Made by a program: the position numbers and the translations under genes. A DNA stretch of 64,000 nt, taken from positions 2,108,001-2,172,000 of the forward strand of contig NZ_CP081294.1 of assembly GCF_019711315.1 (NCBI RefSeq). Reading direction: 5' to 3'. This stretch comes from Qipengyuania gelatinilytica (lineage in GTDB: Bacteria > Pseudomonadota > Alphaproteobacteria > Sphingomonadales > Sphingomonadaceae). Of the stretch, positions 17,601 through 26,211 are shown piece after piece. How positions within the stretch are numbered: position 1 is the first letter of the stretch; each line of letters begins with the position of its first letter. The notes under the pieces are model-generated. The model was not told where the DNA came from and did not search any database. It worked only from the letters and a program-made list of their open reading frames with translations.

Positions 17601-19007
17601 ATGAAATTTCTTATAGCCCTGACCCCGTTGATCGCGCTCGTCGCTGCGCCGGTGGCCGCCCAGAACCAGGATCTCGGCGAACCGATGGGCGAAGGCCAGG
17701 AAGTCGAGGCGGTCGCTGTCGAGGGCGATGACGGCGACGGTCCGCTGCGCGGCACGGTTTCGGATGACAGTTCGCTCGACGATCTCGGCATCGCGATCCC
17801 CGCCTTCGCGACCGACCGTAATGTGAGCACGCCCGCCAATGCGAACGGCACTGCTGCGCTGGGTGAGGAGCTTGCCCGCGTCATCACCGCGAACCTGCGC
17901 AACAACGGCCTGTTCAAGCCGACCGGTCCGGATTCGCTGCCCAAGCCCGAATTCGCCAACATCACCTCGCCTGTATGGTCGACTTGGGGCGTGCGCGGCG
18001 CGGAAATGCTGGTGCATGGCTACGTCCGTGCGCGCAGCGACGATCGCCTGACCGTCGGCTGCTATCTTTACGACATGGCGCTCCAGCAGCGGCTCGTGGC
18101 AGAGGGCTGGGTGGTCTCGCCCGCCGACTGGCGCCGCGCGGCGCACAAATGCTCGGACCTCATCTATGCCCGCCTGACCGGTGAAAGCCCGTTCTTCGAC
18201 AGCCGCATCGCCTACATCGCCGAAACGGGCCCCAAGGATAACCGCACCAAGCGCCTCGCGATCATGGATAGCGACGGGGCCAACCACCGCTTCATCACCA
18301 ACGGACGCTCGACCGCGCTGACGCCGCGCTATTCGCCCGACTACAAGCAGCTCGTCTACCTGAGCTATGTCGACGGCAATCCGCGCATCTATGTCTACGA
18401 CATCGGCACCGGCAAGCAGACGCTGGTGACGCAGAGCGAAAATCCGACCTTCGCGCCGCGCTGGAGCCCGGATGGCCGCTGGATCCTCTATTCGATGGCA
18501 GTGGGCGGCAACACCGACATTTATCGCGTTTCGGCGCAGGGTGGCCGCAGCGAGCGGCTTACCGACACGCCGGGCATCGATATCGGCGGTTCCTATTCGC
18601 CCGACGGCAGCCGGATCGTCTTCGAGAGCGACCGCTCGGGCAGCCAGCAGATCTACATCATGGACGCCGACGGTTCGAACCAGCGCCGCCTGACCTTCTT
18701 CGGCGGCCGGTCGGCAACGCCCGAGTGGAGCCCGCGCGGCGACCAGATCGCCTTCACGCACATTGCCGGCGACTTCAATATCGCCGTCATGAACCCGAAC
18801 GGTCGTGGATTTCGCAAGCTGACGAATGGCTGGCAGGACGAGGCCCCCACCTGGGCGCCCAACGGCCGGATCATCCAGTTCTTCCGCACGGCGCGCAACA
18901 CCGGTGCGACCTCGCTGTGGCAGGTCGACTTGACCGGTGAGAACGAGCGCCGACTGCCTACGCCGGTCGACGCCTCGGACCCGGCCTGGGGACCGATCCT
19001 GCCTTAA
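17601..19007 (+). CDS. tolB: TolB, periplasmic beta-propeller of Tol-Pal
   Basis: 468 aa with a cleavable signal (MKFLIALTPLIALVAAPVAA followed by Q). An N-terminal alpha/beta domain (about 50-200) precedes a six-bladed propeller made of WD40-like PD40 repeats such as RYSPDYKQLVYLSYVDG, PRWSPDGRWILYSM and SYSPDGSRIVFESDRSG. It binds Pal and TolA in the periplasm. 3 bp after tolA. Confidence 0.96.
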   Translation: MKFLIALTPLIALVAAPVAAQNQDLGEPMGEGQEVEAVAVEGDDGDGPLRGTVSDDSSLDDLGIAIPAFATDRNVSTPANANGTAALGEELARVITANLRNNGLFKPTGPDSLPKPEFANITSPVWSTWGVRGAEMLVHGYVRARSDDRLTVGCYLYDMALQQRLVAEGWVVSPADWRRAAHKCSDLIYARLTGESPFFDSRIAYIAETGPKDNRTKRLAIMDSDGANHRFITNGRSTALTPRYSPDYKQLVYLSYVDGNPRIYVYDIGTGKQTLVTQSENPTFAPRWSPDGRWILYSMAVGGNTDIYRVSAQGGRSERLTDTPGIDIGGSYSPDGSRIVFESDRSGSQQIYIMDADGSNQRRLTFFGGRSATPEWSPRGDQIAFTHIAGDFNIAVMNPNGRGFRKLTNGWQDEAPTWAPNGRIIQFFRTARNTGATSLWQVDLTGENERRLPTPVDASDPAWGPILP

Positions 19008-19043
19008 GATCATTGAAGAATTCGTGGGGACGAAGTTTGGCGT

Positions 19044-19084
19044 CACTCTCACACCGGATGAGAGTGGCCCCAGAAATCGGGGGC
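19044..19084 (+). promoter_or_regulatory. Hairpins in the tolB-pal intergenic region
   Basis: CACTCTCA (19044-19051) pairs with TGAGAGTG (19059-19066) across a 7-base loop, and a second GC-rich hairpin (GCCCC with GGGGC) follows directly. They sit in the 115-bp gap between tolB and pal, the only sizeable gap in the tol operon. They lack a T-run. A role in mRNA processing or stabilising a separate pal transcript is plausible, because Pal is needed in far higher amounts than TolB (inference). Confidence 0.45.
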
Positions 19085-19122
19085 AAACCGATTTTCACCG
19101 CTGTTTAAAAGGGGACAGCAAA

Positions 19123-19635
19123 ATGAATACCCGTATTGCAACTGCTGTAATGCTCACCTCGGCCCTCGCACTGGCAGCATGCCAGAAGAAGGCTCCCGAG
19201 GAACTTCCGCCCGCGCCCGAAGCCACTGCGGCTCCGGCGCCTACGCCCACGCCTACCGGCCCCGCCGTCGGTAGCATGGAGCATTTCATCGAAGCCGTCG
19301 GCCGCGCAAACACGGTCGTCTACTTTGACACCGATCGCTACAACATCGATGCCGAAGACAGCGCCAAGCTGCAGACGCAGGCGCAGTACTTCAGCCAATA
19401 CCCTAGCATCACCTTCACCATCGAAGGCCACACCGACGAACGCGGCACGCGTGAATACAACCTCGCCCTGGGCGAGCGTCGTGCGAATGCGGCGAAGAAC
19501 TACCTCGTCTCGCTCGGCATCCCGGCGAGCCGGATCCGCACTGTCAGCTATGGCAAGGAACGCCCCGTGGCACTCGGCTCAAACGAGGCCGCATGGGCAC
19601 AGAACCGCCGCGCAGCGACGGTCACGATCAACTGA
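19123..19635 (+). CDS. pal: Peptidoglycan-associated lipoprotein Pal
   Basis: 170 aa lipoprotein. Signal MNTRIATAVMLTSALALAAC with the lipobox LAAC, a proline-rich linker, then an OmpA-like peptidoglycan-binding domain (YFDTDRYNID, TFTIEGHTDERGTREYN, LGERRANAAKNYLVSLG). An AAAGGGGACA ribosome site precedes the ATG. It anchors the outer membrane to peptidoglycan and is the final member of the tol operon. Confidence 0.96.
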   Translation: MNTRIATAVMLTSALALAACQKKAPEELPPAPEATAAPAPTPTPTGPAVGSMEHFIEAVGRANTVVYFDTDRYNIDAEDSAKLQTQAQYFSQYPSITFTIEGHTDERGTREYNLALGERRANAAKNYLVSLGIPASRIRTVSYGKERPVALGSNEAAWAQNRRAATVTIN

Positions 19636-19682
19636 TTGTCGAGAGGGCAGGGGCGCTCTGGCGTGCCTGCCCTGAGCGCCGC

Positions 19683-19832
19683 TTAGCCGGCGGCGTTTTC
19701 TACGACCTGAGGGGCCGAGGCGGCGTGCACGCCGTGCTCGGCCTTTTCATTGCCACCGATGCTGGTCGAAAGCGCGAAAGCGGCCATGCTCAGCACGGCG
19801 ACGGTGGCGGAAAGGGTAAGCTGCTTGCTCAT
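19683..19832 (-). CDS. Small secreted peptide, 49 aa
   Basis: A 49-residue frame convergent with pal: MSKQLTLSATVAVLSMAAFA, a clear Sec-type signal sequence, then about 28 residues ending HAASAPQVVENAAG. No family is recognised. The mature part would be 25-30 residues, alanine-rich and mildly acidic. A palindrome lies 33-50 bp upstream of the start, and the region before it is AT-rich as in a promoter. No good ribosome site is visible, so the call is moderate. Confidence 0.5.
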   Translation of the reverse strand: MSKQLTLSATVAVLSMAAFALSTSIGGNEKAEHGVHAASAPQVVENAAG

Positions 19833-19864
19833 GTCGGGGCCTGTAGATCAAAATTCGTTAAACA

Positions 19865-19882
19865 ATGTTTGCAATGCAACAT
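19865..19882. promoter_or_regulatory. Palindrome upstream of the 49-aa peptide gene
   Basis: ATGTTTGCAATGCAACAT: an exact TTGCA-A-TGCAA core extended by ATGTT/AACAT flanks. It lies in an AT-rich stretch 33 bp before the start of the minus-strand small peptide gene and about 90 bp before the plus-strand J-domain gene. Position and symmetry fit a repressor or activator site. The regulator is unknown. Confidence 0.4.
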
Positions 19883-19969
19883 TTCGAATTGAAACTGGTT
19901 CCATCATCCTTGCGCAAACCGCCAGCGTCCCTAGATTGACCGCCATGCCAGCTCGACCAACAACTTGTT

Positions 19970-20503
19970 ATGCCTAAGGCCCGCCGGTCCAACGACTGGG
20001 GCTTTCCCCGCTGGCGTGGCTATGACGAAAGCCGCGAGGCGGCGACCGTGCGCCTGTGCGACCGCCACGGCTGCGAGGAAAAGGGCGATTGCCCCGCTCC
20101 CAAGGCGCCCAACAGCCCGGATCGCTGGTACTTCTGCCAGAAGCATGCGGCTGAATACAATCGGGGCTGGGACTATTTCGAAGGTCTCGACAAGGCGGAG
20201 AAAGAGGCGCGGGCCAAGTCCGAAAGGGCGGAGAACGCCGGCTATGCCGAGGCGCAGCACTATGGCTGGAGCGGTTCGGGCGACGGGTCGCGCAGCGCCG
20301 ACGAAATGCGCGCGCTCGAGGTTCTCGAGCTCGAAGCGGATGCCGATTTTGCCGCAATCAAGAAGGCGTGGCGGGTGAAGGCCAAGGCGGTCCATCCCGA
20401 TGTTAAGCCGGGCGACAAGGAAGCGGCCGACGCCTTCCAGAAATACCAGCTCGCCTACGAAGTTCTCAAGGCCGCGGAAGAGCGCCGCGAATGGAAGGGC
20501 TGA
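19970..20503 (+). CDS. J-domain (DnaJ-like) protein
   Basis: 177 aa. The N-terminal half is a cysteine-containing region (RLCDRHGCEEKGDCPAPKAP, FCQKHAAEYN), possibly a small metal or structural motif. A charged linker follows, and a C-terminal J domain (about 112-173) carries the HPD tripeptide in AKAVHPDVKPGDKEAADAFQ. J-domain proteins stimulate DnaK ATPase and recruit clients; this one lacks the Gly/Phe and zinc-finger domains of DnaJ, so it is a class III co-chaperone. A conserved alphaproteobacterial type; the client is unknown. Confidence 0.88.
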   Translation: MPKARRSNDWGFPRWRGYDESREAATVRLCDRHGCEEKGDCPAPKAPNSPDRWYFCQKHAAEYNRGWDYFEGLDKAEKEARAKSERAENAGYAEAQHYGWSGSGDGSRSADEMRALEVLELEADADFAAIKKAWRVKAKAVHPDVKPGDKEAADAFQKYQLAYEVLKAAEERREWKG

Positions 20504-20602
20504 GGGAACCGGACTAGCGCCGCTTGTATGAAAGCGACAACGCGACATTAACCAATTTTTGCGGATTTCTTCGCTAATGCTCCCCGGCGACCTGGAGTTT
20601 TC

Positions 20603-20881
20603 ATGCAGACACGTACGACCAACCGACAGGGGACAAACATCGTCCTCAATTGCCGTGTGCCGGTGCAGCGCGCGCAGGCCCTGCTGTGCGATATCTCGCT
20701 GACGGGCTGCCGGATCGAATTGTTCGATTCCCACGTCAACAAGGGTTCGACCGTCTTCTTCGAAATCGACGAGAAGAACGAGTTTGCCGGCCAGATCGTC
20801 TGGGTTCGCGGCAATGAGGCGGGCGTGCGCTTCATGCACCGTCTCAGCCCGGCGGCAATGCAGGTCCTCGAACTGGACTGA
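20603..20881 (+). CDS. PilZ domain protein
   Basis: 92 aa, a single PilZ-like beta barrel: RVPVQRAQALLCDISLTGCR, then VWVRGNEAGVRFMHRL. PilZ domains usually bind cyclic di-GMP through an N-terminal RxxxR and a D/NxSxxG motif. Here DISLTGC matches the second motif, but the RxxxR run is weak (NRQGTNIVLNCR), so binding is uncertain. Typical of the many small PilZ proteins of sphingomonads. It ends 3 bp before the convergent SDR gene. Confidence 0.8.
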   Translation: MQTRTTNRQGTNIVLNCRVPVQRAQALLCDISLTGCRIELFDSHVNKGSTVFFEIDEKNEFAGQIVWVRGNEAGVRFMHRLSPAAMQVLELD

Positions 20882-20884
20882 TGC

Positions 20885-21667
20885 TCAGGTCCTGATTTTC
20901 GGATCGGGATTGTCGTTCCACCACGCGACATCGCTGAACGGGCGCACGTCGATCTCATGCGTCCAGCAATTCTTCGGCTGGTGCGCGAGGTGCCAGTAGG
21001 TCTCAGCCAGCGCGGCAGGGTCGATCACGCCGTCCTCGCCCTTGGATGCCTTGTATTCCTCGAACCTGTCTCCGAGCAGCTTTCCCAGCGTATCGGGCGC
21101 ATCGACAGACCCGTCGACCACGACATGCGCGACATGGACGCCCTGCGGCCCGAATTCGGCTTTGAGCGTCTGGCATAGCATCCGCCGCCCGCCCATGGCG
21201 GCCGCATGGCTGTGCTGGCCTGCATTGCCCCTGACCGCCGCAGTCGCCGAAGTGACGAGGATCGTCCCGCTCCCGCGCTCCACCATGCGAGGGGTGAGGG
21301 CATGGGCGAGGCGGAACAGGCCATAGCATCCGAGCCTCCAGCCGAGTTCGAAGGTGCGATGCGGTGTGTTGGCGAGGTCGCGGTTCCCGATCTGCGCTCC
21401 CAGATTGTAAAGCACAGCCTCGATCGGCCCGATGTCGCTTTCTGTCCGCTCGACCAGTTCCTCGATAGTACCATCCGCCGAGGCATCGAGCAGCGTTCCC
21501 GAAGCCTTGCCACCGGCATCCTCGATCTGCGCGACCAGCTTCGCCAACCCCTCTTCGTCCGAACGCCTTGCGAGGACTGCGTGATAGCCACCTTGTGCAA
21601 AGCGGGCTGCGGCATGGCCGCCGATCCCTGCGCCTGCGCCGATCACCAGGAATACCTTGTCCGCCAT
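20885..21667 (-). CDS. Atypical SDR lacking the YxxxK pair
   Basis: 260 aa. Starts MADKVFLVIGAGAGIG, giving an SDR cofactor loop near 9-15. The C-terminal GVHVAHVVVDGSVDAP matches a known SDR subgroup. Where the catalytic Tyr-x3-Lys should be, the sequence is SHAAAMGGRRML, with neither tyrosine nor lysine in register. The protein may bind cofactor but should be a poor classical dehydrogenase. It is 10 bp downstream of the ATP-grasp gene on the same strand. Confidence 0.82.
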   Translation of the reverse strand: MADKVFLVIGAGAGIGGHAAARFAQGGYHAVLARRSDEEGLAKLVAQIEDAGGKASGTLLDASADGTIEELVERTESDIGPIEAVLYNLGAQIGNRDLANTPHRTFELGWRLGCYGLFRLAHALTPRMVERGSGTILVTSATAAVRGNAGQHSHAAAMGGRRMLCQTLKAEFGPQGVHVAHVVVDGSVDAPDTLGKLLGDRFEEYKASKGEDGVIDPAALAETYWHLAHQPKNCWTHEIDVRPFSDVAWWNDNPDPKIRT

Positions 21668-21677
21668 CTCCGTCTCC

Positions 21678-22589
21678 TCACAGTCGGGCGCGGATAGCCT
21701 TTGCCAGTCGCGCACCCAGACCCGGGCCCTGCTCCGGATAGAGATAGGGCTCGATCGCCTCTGCTTCCATGACGGCGAGTTCGCCGGTTGGCAGCCGCGC
21801 CATGTCGATGCGGCAGTAGAGCAGATCGTCGAAGGGCAGGGCAGCCACGATTGCCTCCGCGCCTGCAAGATCGGCTTGCGAGGGGGTGAAATCGGTCTCG
21901 TATCCGCCGTAGAGCGACTGGATCCGGTATTCGCCTTCGGCAGCGCGCTTCAGGACGCCGTGGCTGAACTCCCCGTCGATGAAGAGGAAGGTGTATTCCC
22001 CCTCTTCGACCACGCTGGGAAGGAAAGGCTGCACCATGCAGGGCCTGCCCATGCGCCAGTCCTGCGCAGGCATATCGTCACGTGAGAAGCTGTGCTGGCC
22101 GAGGCCGCCTGCACCGACCTGGCGTTTCACCACCACCCTGTCGGAGCCGAACCGGTCCATCGCCGCCGCCACGTCGTCATGCCCGGCATCGTCGAGCCAG
22201 AGCGTCGGTACGATGGCCGCACCACGCCGCTCCAGTTCGCGCAGGTATCGCTTCTCCGCATTCCACCGCACGACGGTCGGCGGATTGCAGACAAGGATAC
22301 CGCGCGCCTCCAGCTCTTCGAGCTTGCTCACGAATTCGCGCGGGTGGTCCTGGTAGTCCCAAGCCGTGCCGAGCAGCACCAGCGACAGCCCCTCGAAATC
22401 GTCGATCGGCGCGCGCCAGTCGATCTCCACCAGTTCGAGACCGGCCTCCTCGAACGCAGGCCGCAGAGCGCCGACCTCGATATCATGCTCGAACGCATCG
22501 CCCCGTCGCGGGCCATCCCCCGGTAGGGTATCTGCGCTGGCAAGGAAACCGATGCGGGTCAGAGCTGTTTCACCTTGTCCGCTTGCCAT
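21678..22589 (-). CDS. ATP-grasp domain protein (glutathione-synthetase fold)
   Basis: 303 aa. ATP-grasp ligases join a carboxylate to an amine via acyl phosphate. Visible parts: an N-terminal pre-ATP-grasp domain (RIGFLASADTLPGDGPRRGD), the ATP-binding strand VVVKRQVGAGGLGQHSF, and the metal-binding end MARLPTGELAVMEAEAIEPY. It resembles the stand-alone glutathione-synthetase-like group that includes DcsG of cycloserine synthesis. The start overlaps the end of the upstream membrane gene by 31 bp. The substrate is unknown. Confidence 0.85.
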   Translation of the reverse strand: MASGQGETALTRIGFLASADTLPGDGPRRGDAFEHDIEVGALRPAFEEAGLELVEIDWRAPIDDFEGLSLVLLGTAWDYQDHPREFVSKLEELEARGILVCNPPTVVRWNAEKRYLRELERRGAAIVPTLWLDDAGHDDVAAAMDRFGSDRVVVKRQVGAGGLGQHSFSRDDMPAQDWRMGRPCMVQPFLPSVVEEGEYTFLFIDGEFSHGVLKRAAEGEYRIQSLYGGYETDFTPSQADLAGAEAIVAALPFDDLLYCRIDMARLPTGELAVMEAEAIEPYLYPEQGPGLGARLAKAIRARL

Positions 22590-23137
22590 GTGCGATAACT
22601 CACACGCAGGACGAACAGAAAATCCGCAGCGAAAAATATCGCAGCGGCGCCAAACATGATCGATCCTTCCATGAGCGCTCGCGCCATGTTGAATACGGTC
22701 AGGAGGCCAAACATCAGCAAGTAGAACCTCTTCATTCCTGCTTTGGATCGCCCGATTGCGACATCAAATTCAAAGCTATCGCGGCGCGGTTGGTCAGCTT
22801 TCCGTCCCTGGATTGGCTCGCGCACCGAGCGACCCCGAATATGCAACAGGCCGAGTAACAAAGCTGCAATTGCAGAAGTTACGACGAAGCTGAGGTACTC
22901 GCTATCGTCAGGTATGAATGCATCAACTACAGCCATTACCACGAAGAAACATGCGACCACGATGAGGACCAGAGCAAACAGTGCCTTGCGATCGCAGAGG
23001 TCCTCATAGGCCTCGACCATCCGGTCGTGCTCGGCCTCGGTCACGCTAATGCCGCGCGCGAAGCGGTGCCGGTAGAAGATGTAGCCACCCTCGACCCGCT
23101 TGAAGAACGCTTCGAACGCGGCAGCGCGGTCGTACAT
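22559..23137 (-). CDS. Hypothetical membrane protein, 192 aa
   Basis: Not recognised. Two helix pairs: ALFALVLIVVACFFVVMAVV with YLSFVVTSAIAALLLGLLHI, and KRFYLLMFGLLTVFNMARAL with IMFGAAAIFFAADFLFVLRV, separated by a basic loop. The ATG at 23137 is chosen because the frame upstream runs into the PLP-enzyme gene. It starts 2 bp after that gene ends and overlaps the ATP-grasp gene. Base composition is lower in GC than its neighbours. Confidence 0.7.
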   Translation of the reverse strand: MYDRAAAFEAFFKRVEGGYIFYRHRFARGISVTEAEHDRMVEAYEDLCDRKALFALVLIVVACFFVVMAVVDAFIPDDSEYLSFVVTSAIAALLLGLLHIRGRSVREPIQGRKADQPRRDSFEFDVAIGRSKAGMKRFYLLMFGLLTVFNMARALMEGSIMFGAAAIFFAADFLFVLRVSYRTWQADKVKQL

Positions 23138-23139
23138 GC

Positions 23140-24453
23140 TCAGACCTGCTCCAGCGCCTGTTCGAAGTCGGCGATGAGGTCGTCGGGGTCCTCGATGCCG
23201 ATGCTGATGCGCACAAGGTTGTCGCTGATGCCAAGCTCTGCGCGCCGCCCCTCGGCGACCGAGAGGTGGGTCATCGAGGCTGGGTGGCTCGCCAGCGTTT
23301 CGGTGCCGCCGAGGCTGACTGCGAGCTTGGCGATCTTGAGTGCGTCGAGGAAGCGGAAGCACTCAGCCTCGCCGCCCTTCAGCAGCAGCGAGAAGGTCGA
23401 GCCTGCGCCCTTGCAGTGGCGGTAGTAGATGTCCTGCTGGCGCGCATCCTTGATCATGCCGAGATAGCCGAGGCCTTCGACCTTGGGATGCTTGGCAAGG
23501 TACTCGCACACCTTCTCCGCATTCTCGCCGGCCCGCTGCATGCGCAGTTCGACGGTCTCGAGGCTGCGGCACAGCATCCATGCGGTGTTGGGGTCGCAGA
23601 TGCCGCCCATCGTGTTGCGCAGCATGCGGATGGCATCGATGAAGCGCTTCCTGCCCGATACGCTGCCCGCCACGAGGTCGGAGTGGCCGCCGACATACTT
23701 GGTCAGCGAATAAACCACGAGGTCCGCGCCATGGTCGAGCGGGCGCTGCCACAGCGGGCCGAGGAAGGTGTTGTCGATCGCGATCGAGCATTTGTCGGGG
23801 TCGAAATGGGCATCGCGCGCTTCCTTGACCGCTTCGATATCGACCAGCGCATTGGTCGGGTTGCCCGGGCTTTCGAGGTAGATCATCGGCACTTCGCCGC
23901 CCTTTTCCTCGGCCAGCGCCTTGGCGCGGGTCATGACCTCGTCGAGCTGTTCGCGCGTCGCGCCGGCAGGGAAGTCGATGAAGCTGACACCGTATTTCGC
24001 CATGGTCTTGGCGATGAAGCCTTCGCTGGCTGCATAAAGCGGGCCCGAGTGGACGATCACGTCGCCCGCTTTGCACGCTGCCAGAAGCAGCACGGCAATC
24101 GCGGTCATGCCGCTGGAGAAGGAGAGCGCCTCTTCCGCGCCGTCCCACACCGCGAGGCGGTCTTCGAGGATTTCCTGGTTCGGCGCGTTGAAGCGCGAAT
24201 AGACGAGGCCGTCCGCACCGCCCGGACGCTTGCCGGTGATACCTTCGAAATGGCGCTTGCCGTCGGCAGCGCTGGGGAAGGCGAAGGTCGAGGTGAGGAA
24301 GATCGGCGCCTTGAGGCTACCTTCCGAAAGCGTGGGGTCGAAGCCGTGGCCCATCATCAGCGTGCTGGGCTTGAGTTCGCGGCCCTTGATCTTGGGGACC
24401 TCGCGCTTGGGAGCCATGCGGGGGCTGGTGGGGTCGATATCCTTGTCGCTCAT
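23140..24453 (-). CDS. Cys/Met metabolism PLP-dependent enzyme (cystathionine gamma-synthase family)
   Basis: 437 aa from MSDKDIDPTSPRM; an ATG four codons earlier (24465) sits directly after AGGAAGG. A trans-sulfuration fold-type I PLP enzyme. PLP lysine in YSLTKYVGGHSD, cofactor stacking SSGMTAIAVLLL, and the substrate loop SLGGTETLASHPASMTH that is diagnostic of the family. An extended N-terminus (about 40 residues) and YSRFNAPNQEILEDRLA place it in the cystathionine gamma-synthase / methionine gamma-lyase-like group. Whether it synthesises cystathionine or breaks C-S bonds cannot be decided. Confidence 0.92.
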   Translation of the reverse strand: MSDKDIDPTSPRMAPKREVPKIKGRELKPSTLMMGHGFDPTLSEGSLKAPIFLTSTFAFPSAADGKRHFEGITGKRPGGADGLVYSRFNAPNQEILEDRLAVWDGAEEALSFSSGMTAIAVLLLAACKAGDVIVHSGPLYAASEGFIAKTMAKYGVSFIDFPAGATREQLDEVMTRAKALAEEKGGEVPMIYLESPGNPTNALVDIEAVKEARDAHFDPDKCSIAIDNTFLGPLWQRPLDHGADLVVYSLTKYVGGHSDLVAGSVSGRKRFIDAIRMLRNTMGGICDPNTAWMLCRSLETVELRMQRAGENAEKVCEYLAKHPKVEGLGYLGMIKDARQQDIYYRHCKGAGSTFSLLLKGGEAECFRFLDALKIAKLAVSLGGTETLASHPASMTHLSVAEGRRAELGISDNLVRISIGIEDPDDLIADFEQALEQV

Positions 24454-24610
24454 CGTGAAGAGCATCCTTCCTGCATATCGCCCCGAGGAAGGCCGGGGCC
24501 GTTGTTGCCTGTCCGCTGGCACCCGTTCCTAACCTCCGCAGGAACGCCTCTCCACCGGCTGGATGTGGCACGTCTGTTATGTTGGAAGCGAGTTGGATTC
24601 AACCGCGTGT

Positions 24611-24769
24611 TCAGAGCAGCTCAGCCATTCCCCACACGACTGCGACGATTATGAAAATACCGACGAGGTCGAGCAGGATGCCCGCCTTCACCATAGGTTC
24701 GATCCGGATGCGGCCGGTCGGCCATGCGATGGCGTTGGGGCCGGTGCCTGCGGGAGCGGCGCCCGCCAT
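24611..24769 (-). pseudogene. Remnant of an SLC13 (DASS) anion transporter, C-terminal end only
   Basis: A 52-residue frame matching the C-terminal end of divalent-anion:sodium symporters: MAGAAPAGTGPNAIAWPTGR, with the conserved PNAI turn of the second substrate loop, then PMVKAGILLDLVGIFIIVAV, the last membrane helix. Complete members have about 450-550 residues. The DUF547 gene ends 38 bp upstream on the same strand and no other piece of the transporter is present, so the rest has been deleted. No ribosome site is seen before the ATG. Confidence 0.6.
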
Positions 24770-24807
24770 GGCTGATACGGTTTTGAACCCTTCCGGCTCT
24801 GCCTCGC

Positions 24808-25962
24808 TTATTCGACTTCTTCTGCAGGCGGCGGCGTTTCTTCCACCCCTGTCGGCGGCAGTATGATCACCCGGCCACGCAGGAGACCTTCGCGGCGCAG
24901 CTTCTCGAGCTTCTCGCCGCGTTCGACCATGAGGCGCGCGATAGAGGGGGTGATGCGCGTGCCCTGCGCGTTTCCGTCGCGCAGGATGGTGTTGTAGATC
25001 GGCTCACGCTCACCGCCCGCAAGGTCTGCGACGGTGTCGACATAGGTGTTGACCTTCACGCCGGGCTTGCTCGCGATGAGGCCCTGGACATCTTCCTGGG
25101 CATGGCGCGAAAGGTGGGCTTTCAGGTCTGCGCCCATCTGCGGGAAGTAGAACGGTGCTGCTTCCTCGTAGATCGCCGAGACGAGCAGGTTGCTGCCATA
25201 GGCCTCCACGCCGCGCAGCGAGTTCACGAATTCCTTCGCCGAGATATCGAGCATTTCGTTGATGTTCTGGCCGGTGTAGGCACGGCGCCAGATCGACGGG
25301 CCGCCGACTTCGCCGCGGAAAAAGCCATAGATCACGTCCGGGCTGTTCCAGTTCGGGAAGACGATCTTGGTACGGATGTCGCGCGGGCTCATCGCCACGC
25401 CGGCAACATTGATGAAGCGCGTGGTGTCGAGCGGGCTCTTGTCTGGACCGAGCTTGAGCCGCGAGGGGGAGGGCGCCGGATAGTTGAGCGCGATCTGCTC
25501 GATCACCGCGACATTGTGCAGGTTCATCCAGAAGGCGAGCTGCTCATTGCGCGAGAGGCGTGCGATGTCGGTTTCGCTGGCAATACGCTCGAGGTCGCGG
25601 CGGTATTCAGCCAGAGGTGCGACGGCTGCCTCGTCGAGGAACGAGAAAACGACGCGGTTGCCTTCGAGGCGAATGCGGGAATCGTGGCCGTACACGCGGC
25701 GGGTGCCGAGATTGGCGTCGGGTCGGCGCTCGCCCTGACGGGTCGAGGGGCCCATGCGCAGCACCATGAATTCCAGCGCATCGTTGAAGAAGCTGTAGTC
25801 GATCTGGGTGGTTTCATCGAGGGGACGTGGGACGAACCGGTCGAACTCCGCATCGGCGGCAGTGCCGGCCACGATGGTGGTCTGTTCGACCTGCGCCTGT
25901 GCGGGAGCGGCGCTGGCCAGTGCGGCAACCGCTGCCATTGTTGCGATCGAACGGAGTTTCAT
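24808..25962 (-). CDS. Secreted DUF547 domain protein
   Basis: 384 aa with a Sec signal peptide (MKLRSIATMAAVAALASAAP, cleavage after AQA). The DUF547 core spans about 60-300: EQLAFWMNLHNVAVIEQI, INVAGVAMSPRDI, RAYTGQNINEMLDISAKEFV. A proline/glutamate-rich tail (LPPTGVEETPPPAEEVE) follows. The domain is widespread in bacteria and plants; its biochemical role is not established. The promoter lies in an AT-richer stretch between its start and the infC terminator. Confidence 0.85.
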   Translation of the reverse strand: MKLRSIATMAAVAALASAAPAQAQVEQTTIVAGTAADAEFDRFVPRPLDETTQIDYSFFNDALEFMVLRMGPSTRQGERRPDANLGTRRVYGHDSRIRLEGNRVVFSFLDEAAVAPLAEYRRDLERIASETDIARLSRNEQLAFWMNLHNVAVIEQIALNYPAPSPSRLKLGPDKSPLDTTRFINVAGVAMSPRDIRTKIVFPNWNSPDVIYGFFRGEVGGPSIWRRAYTGQNINEMLDISAKEFVNSLRGVEAYGSNLLVSAIYEEAAPFYFPQMGADLKAHLSRHAQEDVQGLIASKPGVKVNTYVDTVADLAGGEREPIYNTILRDGNAQGTRITPSIARLMVERGEKLEKLRREGLLRGRVIILPPTGVEETPPPAEEVE

Positions 25963-26155
25963 GATGCAGTCCCTGGTAAATTGCTGTGATTGCTAATGTC
26001 GCAAATACTTCTAGAAAACGCGGCAAGTATACTTGGCCATCAATAGGCCCTCAATGTGGCCTGCCGATGACTGGATGCATTTCGTCGATGCAGCCCAAGA
26101 ATTGATGACGTTCGTCGGAGAGACAGTTCTGCGGAGATTCCCGGGCTCCCGAATG

Positions 26156-26185
26156 AAAAGGGCGGACCATCGGGCCCGCCCTTTT
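26156..26185 (-). terminator. Rho-independent terminator of infC
   Basis: A perfect 10-bp stem (AAAAGGGCGG at 26156-26165 with CCGCCCTTTT at 26176-26185) and a 10-base loop, 27 bp downstream of the infC stop. Read on the minus strand it ends in a T-run. The A/T tails on both strands also allow it to act in reverse. Confidence 0.85.
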
Positions 26186-26211
26186 CTACAAGTCCTTGAT
26201 TTGCAGCGCGC

